NCBI RefSeq assembly: GCF_020497125.1
Contig: NC_059082.1
Coordinates: 25,876,965-25,940,964 of the forward strand
Direction: 5' to 3'
Length of the DNA stretch: 64,000 bases
Source of the DNA: Mauremys mutica
Lineage: Eukaryota; Chordata; Testudines; Geoemydidae
The notes under the pieces were generated by a model. The model ran no database searches and was not told the DNA's origin. It was given only the letters and a program-made list of their open reading frames with translations. This document shows positions 62,942-64,000 of this stretch, piece by piece; within the stretch, counting starts at the first letter, position 1, and each line of letters starts with the position of its first letter. A program made the position numbers and the translations under genes.

Positions 62942-63246
62942 GTAAGTTATATAGGCTAATGCAATTGCGTATGTAAATATATTTCTGGAGACTGATCTGT
63001 TTCATTTCCCGTCTGATCTTCTAGTAGTGTCAATTCAAAATTAGATTGTCAGAATTCATAATTGTGGCATATTGATTTTGTTGCATCTTGTTTGTGTATA
63101 ATTTTAAAATTATTTTTGGTAATGGAATGGGTTGTTTGGCTGATGGACAGCTAGTCCCTTTCTTAGATAATGGTATCTTAACAAGATATATAAATGTATT
63201 TAAAGATTCTGGTTAATTGGCTCTTATTTGTTTTGCTTTCTTCTAG
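62942..63246 (+). other. TCF12: TCF12 short intron, 305 bp
   Basis: The donor is gtaagt and the acceptor a pyrimidine tract ending ttctag. Both flanking codons are phase 0. No other feature is seen. Confidence 0.88.
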
Positions 63247-63441
<195 letters not shown>

Positions 63442-63486
63442 TAAAGGTTCCTTTTCTTTTGTTTTTTAGTTCTGTAAGATACTAAA

Positions 63487-64000
63487 GCCTGGTCTATACT
63501 GGGGGGGGGCGGGGATCGATCTAAGATATCAAGTATCAGAGGGGTAGCCGTGTTAGTCTGGATCTGTAAAAGCAGCAAAGAATCCTGTGGCACCTTATAG
63601 ACTAACAGACGTTTTGCAGCATGAGCTTTCGTGGGTGAATACCCACTTCGTCGGACGCAAGTAGAGGAAATTTCCAGGGGCAGGTATATATATGCAAGCA
63701 AGAAGCAAGCTAGCAAGCAAGATCGTTATCTCTAGCTTGCTTCTTGCTTGCATATATATACCTGCCCCTGGAAATTTCCACTACTTGCATCCGACGAAGT
63801 GGGTATTCACCCACGAAAGCTCATGCTGCAAAACGTCTGTTAGTCTATAAGGTGCCACAGGATTCTTTGCTGATCTAAGATATGCAACTTCAGCTATGAG
63901 AATAGTGTAGCTGAAGTCGATGTATCTTAGATGGACTTAGATTGACTTACTTCACGTCCTCACGGCACGGGATCGACGGCCACCGCTCCCCCATTGACTC
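63487..64000. mobile_element. Second Harbinger-like MITE copy, interrupted by a PLE tail and cut by the window end
   Basis: The element begins near 'gcctggtctatactgggg' and resumes after the PLE insertion at 63872. Its interior foldback (atctaagatatgcaacttcagctat ... gtagctgaagtcgatgtatcttagat) and 'cacgggatcgacggccaccgctc' correspond to the interior of the MITE at 15787-16082 ('ccgcgggatcgaagtccgtggctcc'). The right terminus lies beyond 64000. Confidence 0.6.
63530..63871. mobile_element. Palindromic Penelope-like tail with 12-bp target duplication
   Basis: A 342-bp insertion is flanked by a perfect 12-bp direct duplication, gatctaagatat, at 63518-63529 and 63872-63883. Inside, 63575-63713 and 63732-63870 are inverted copies of 139 bp each with about two mismatches, separated by 18 bp. 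The outer left 45 bases (gtatcagaggggtagccgtg...) are present only in the antisense arm. Both arms are the tail (gacgaagtgggtattcaccc...) of the PLE at 14575-16118. Near-identity of the arms implies a recent event. Confidence 0.88.

Overview
The window is vertebrate nuclear DNA, almost entirely intronic, from a single protein-coding gene on the + strand: TCF12 (HEB), a class I basic helix-loop-helix E-protein transcription factor. Five consecutive constitutive coding exons can be read through exact GT-AG splice sites with matching codon phases (34500-34635, 38009-38061, 61569-61674, 62802-62941, 63247-63391). An alternative first exon, the N-terminus of the short 'HEBAlt' isoform, lies in the 23.5 kb intron (initiator ATG at 51093, splice donor after 51161). 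The N-terminal activation domain 1 and the bHLH domain are outside the window. No bacterial features apply.

The repeats point to a turtle, most probably a cryptodire. They include a tRNA-derived SINE whose 3' end matches the CR1 tail (the turtle 'Cry'/Pol III SINE type), CR1 LINEs ending in short tandem octamers, Penelope-like elements (PLEs), a DIRS-like tyrosine-recombinase retrotransposon, and several MITE families. This assignment comes from remembered family features, not a database search.

Layout. 1-34499 is upstream intron, dense in repeats: the end of a mariner-like MITE (1-144); a TA-flanked MITE with a GC-rich core (4788-5663); four hAT-type MITEs with 8-bp target duplications (5937-6197, 9137-9392, 13926-14206, 18953-19300); a degenerate DIRS-like element (about 6840-11334); an LTR-like repeat (about 12690-13530); a PLE with GIY-YIG endonuclease and an inverted 5' part (14575-16118) interrupted by a Harbinger-like MITE (15787-16082); a CR1 (18838-20248) interrupted by one of the hAT MITEs; a 1.6 kb palindromic hAT element (20940-22543); an antisense AP-endonuclease LINE (about 25860-27780); an inverted PLE tail (30284-30495); a young CR1 (31085-31806) and a SINE (32201-32393). 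34500-38061 holds two TCF12 exons that together encode a bipartite nuclear localization signal. 38062-61568 is a quieter intron with a CR1, an L2-like remnant, a SINE and the alternative exon. 61569-63391 holds the last three exons. 63392-64000 starts the next intron, where a palindromic PLE tail sits inside a second Harbinger-like MITE with a 12-bp target duplication.

The long TCF12 isoform joins all five constitutive exons. The HEBAlt isoform starts at 51093 and splices in phase 0 to the exon at 61569, dropping everything upstream including the NLS. Exon coordinates were read by hand from splice-site and reading-frame consistency. Transposon boundaries are firm where a target duplication is stated and approximate elsewhere.
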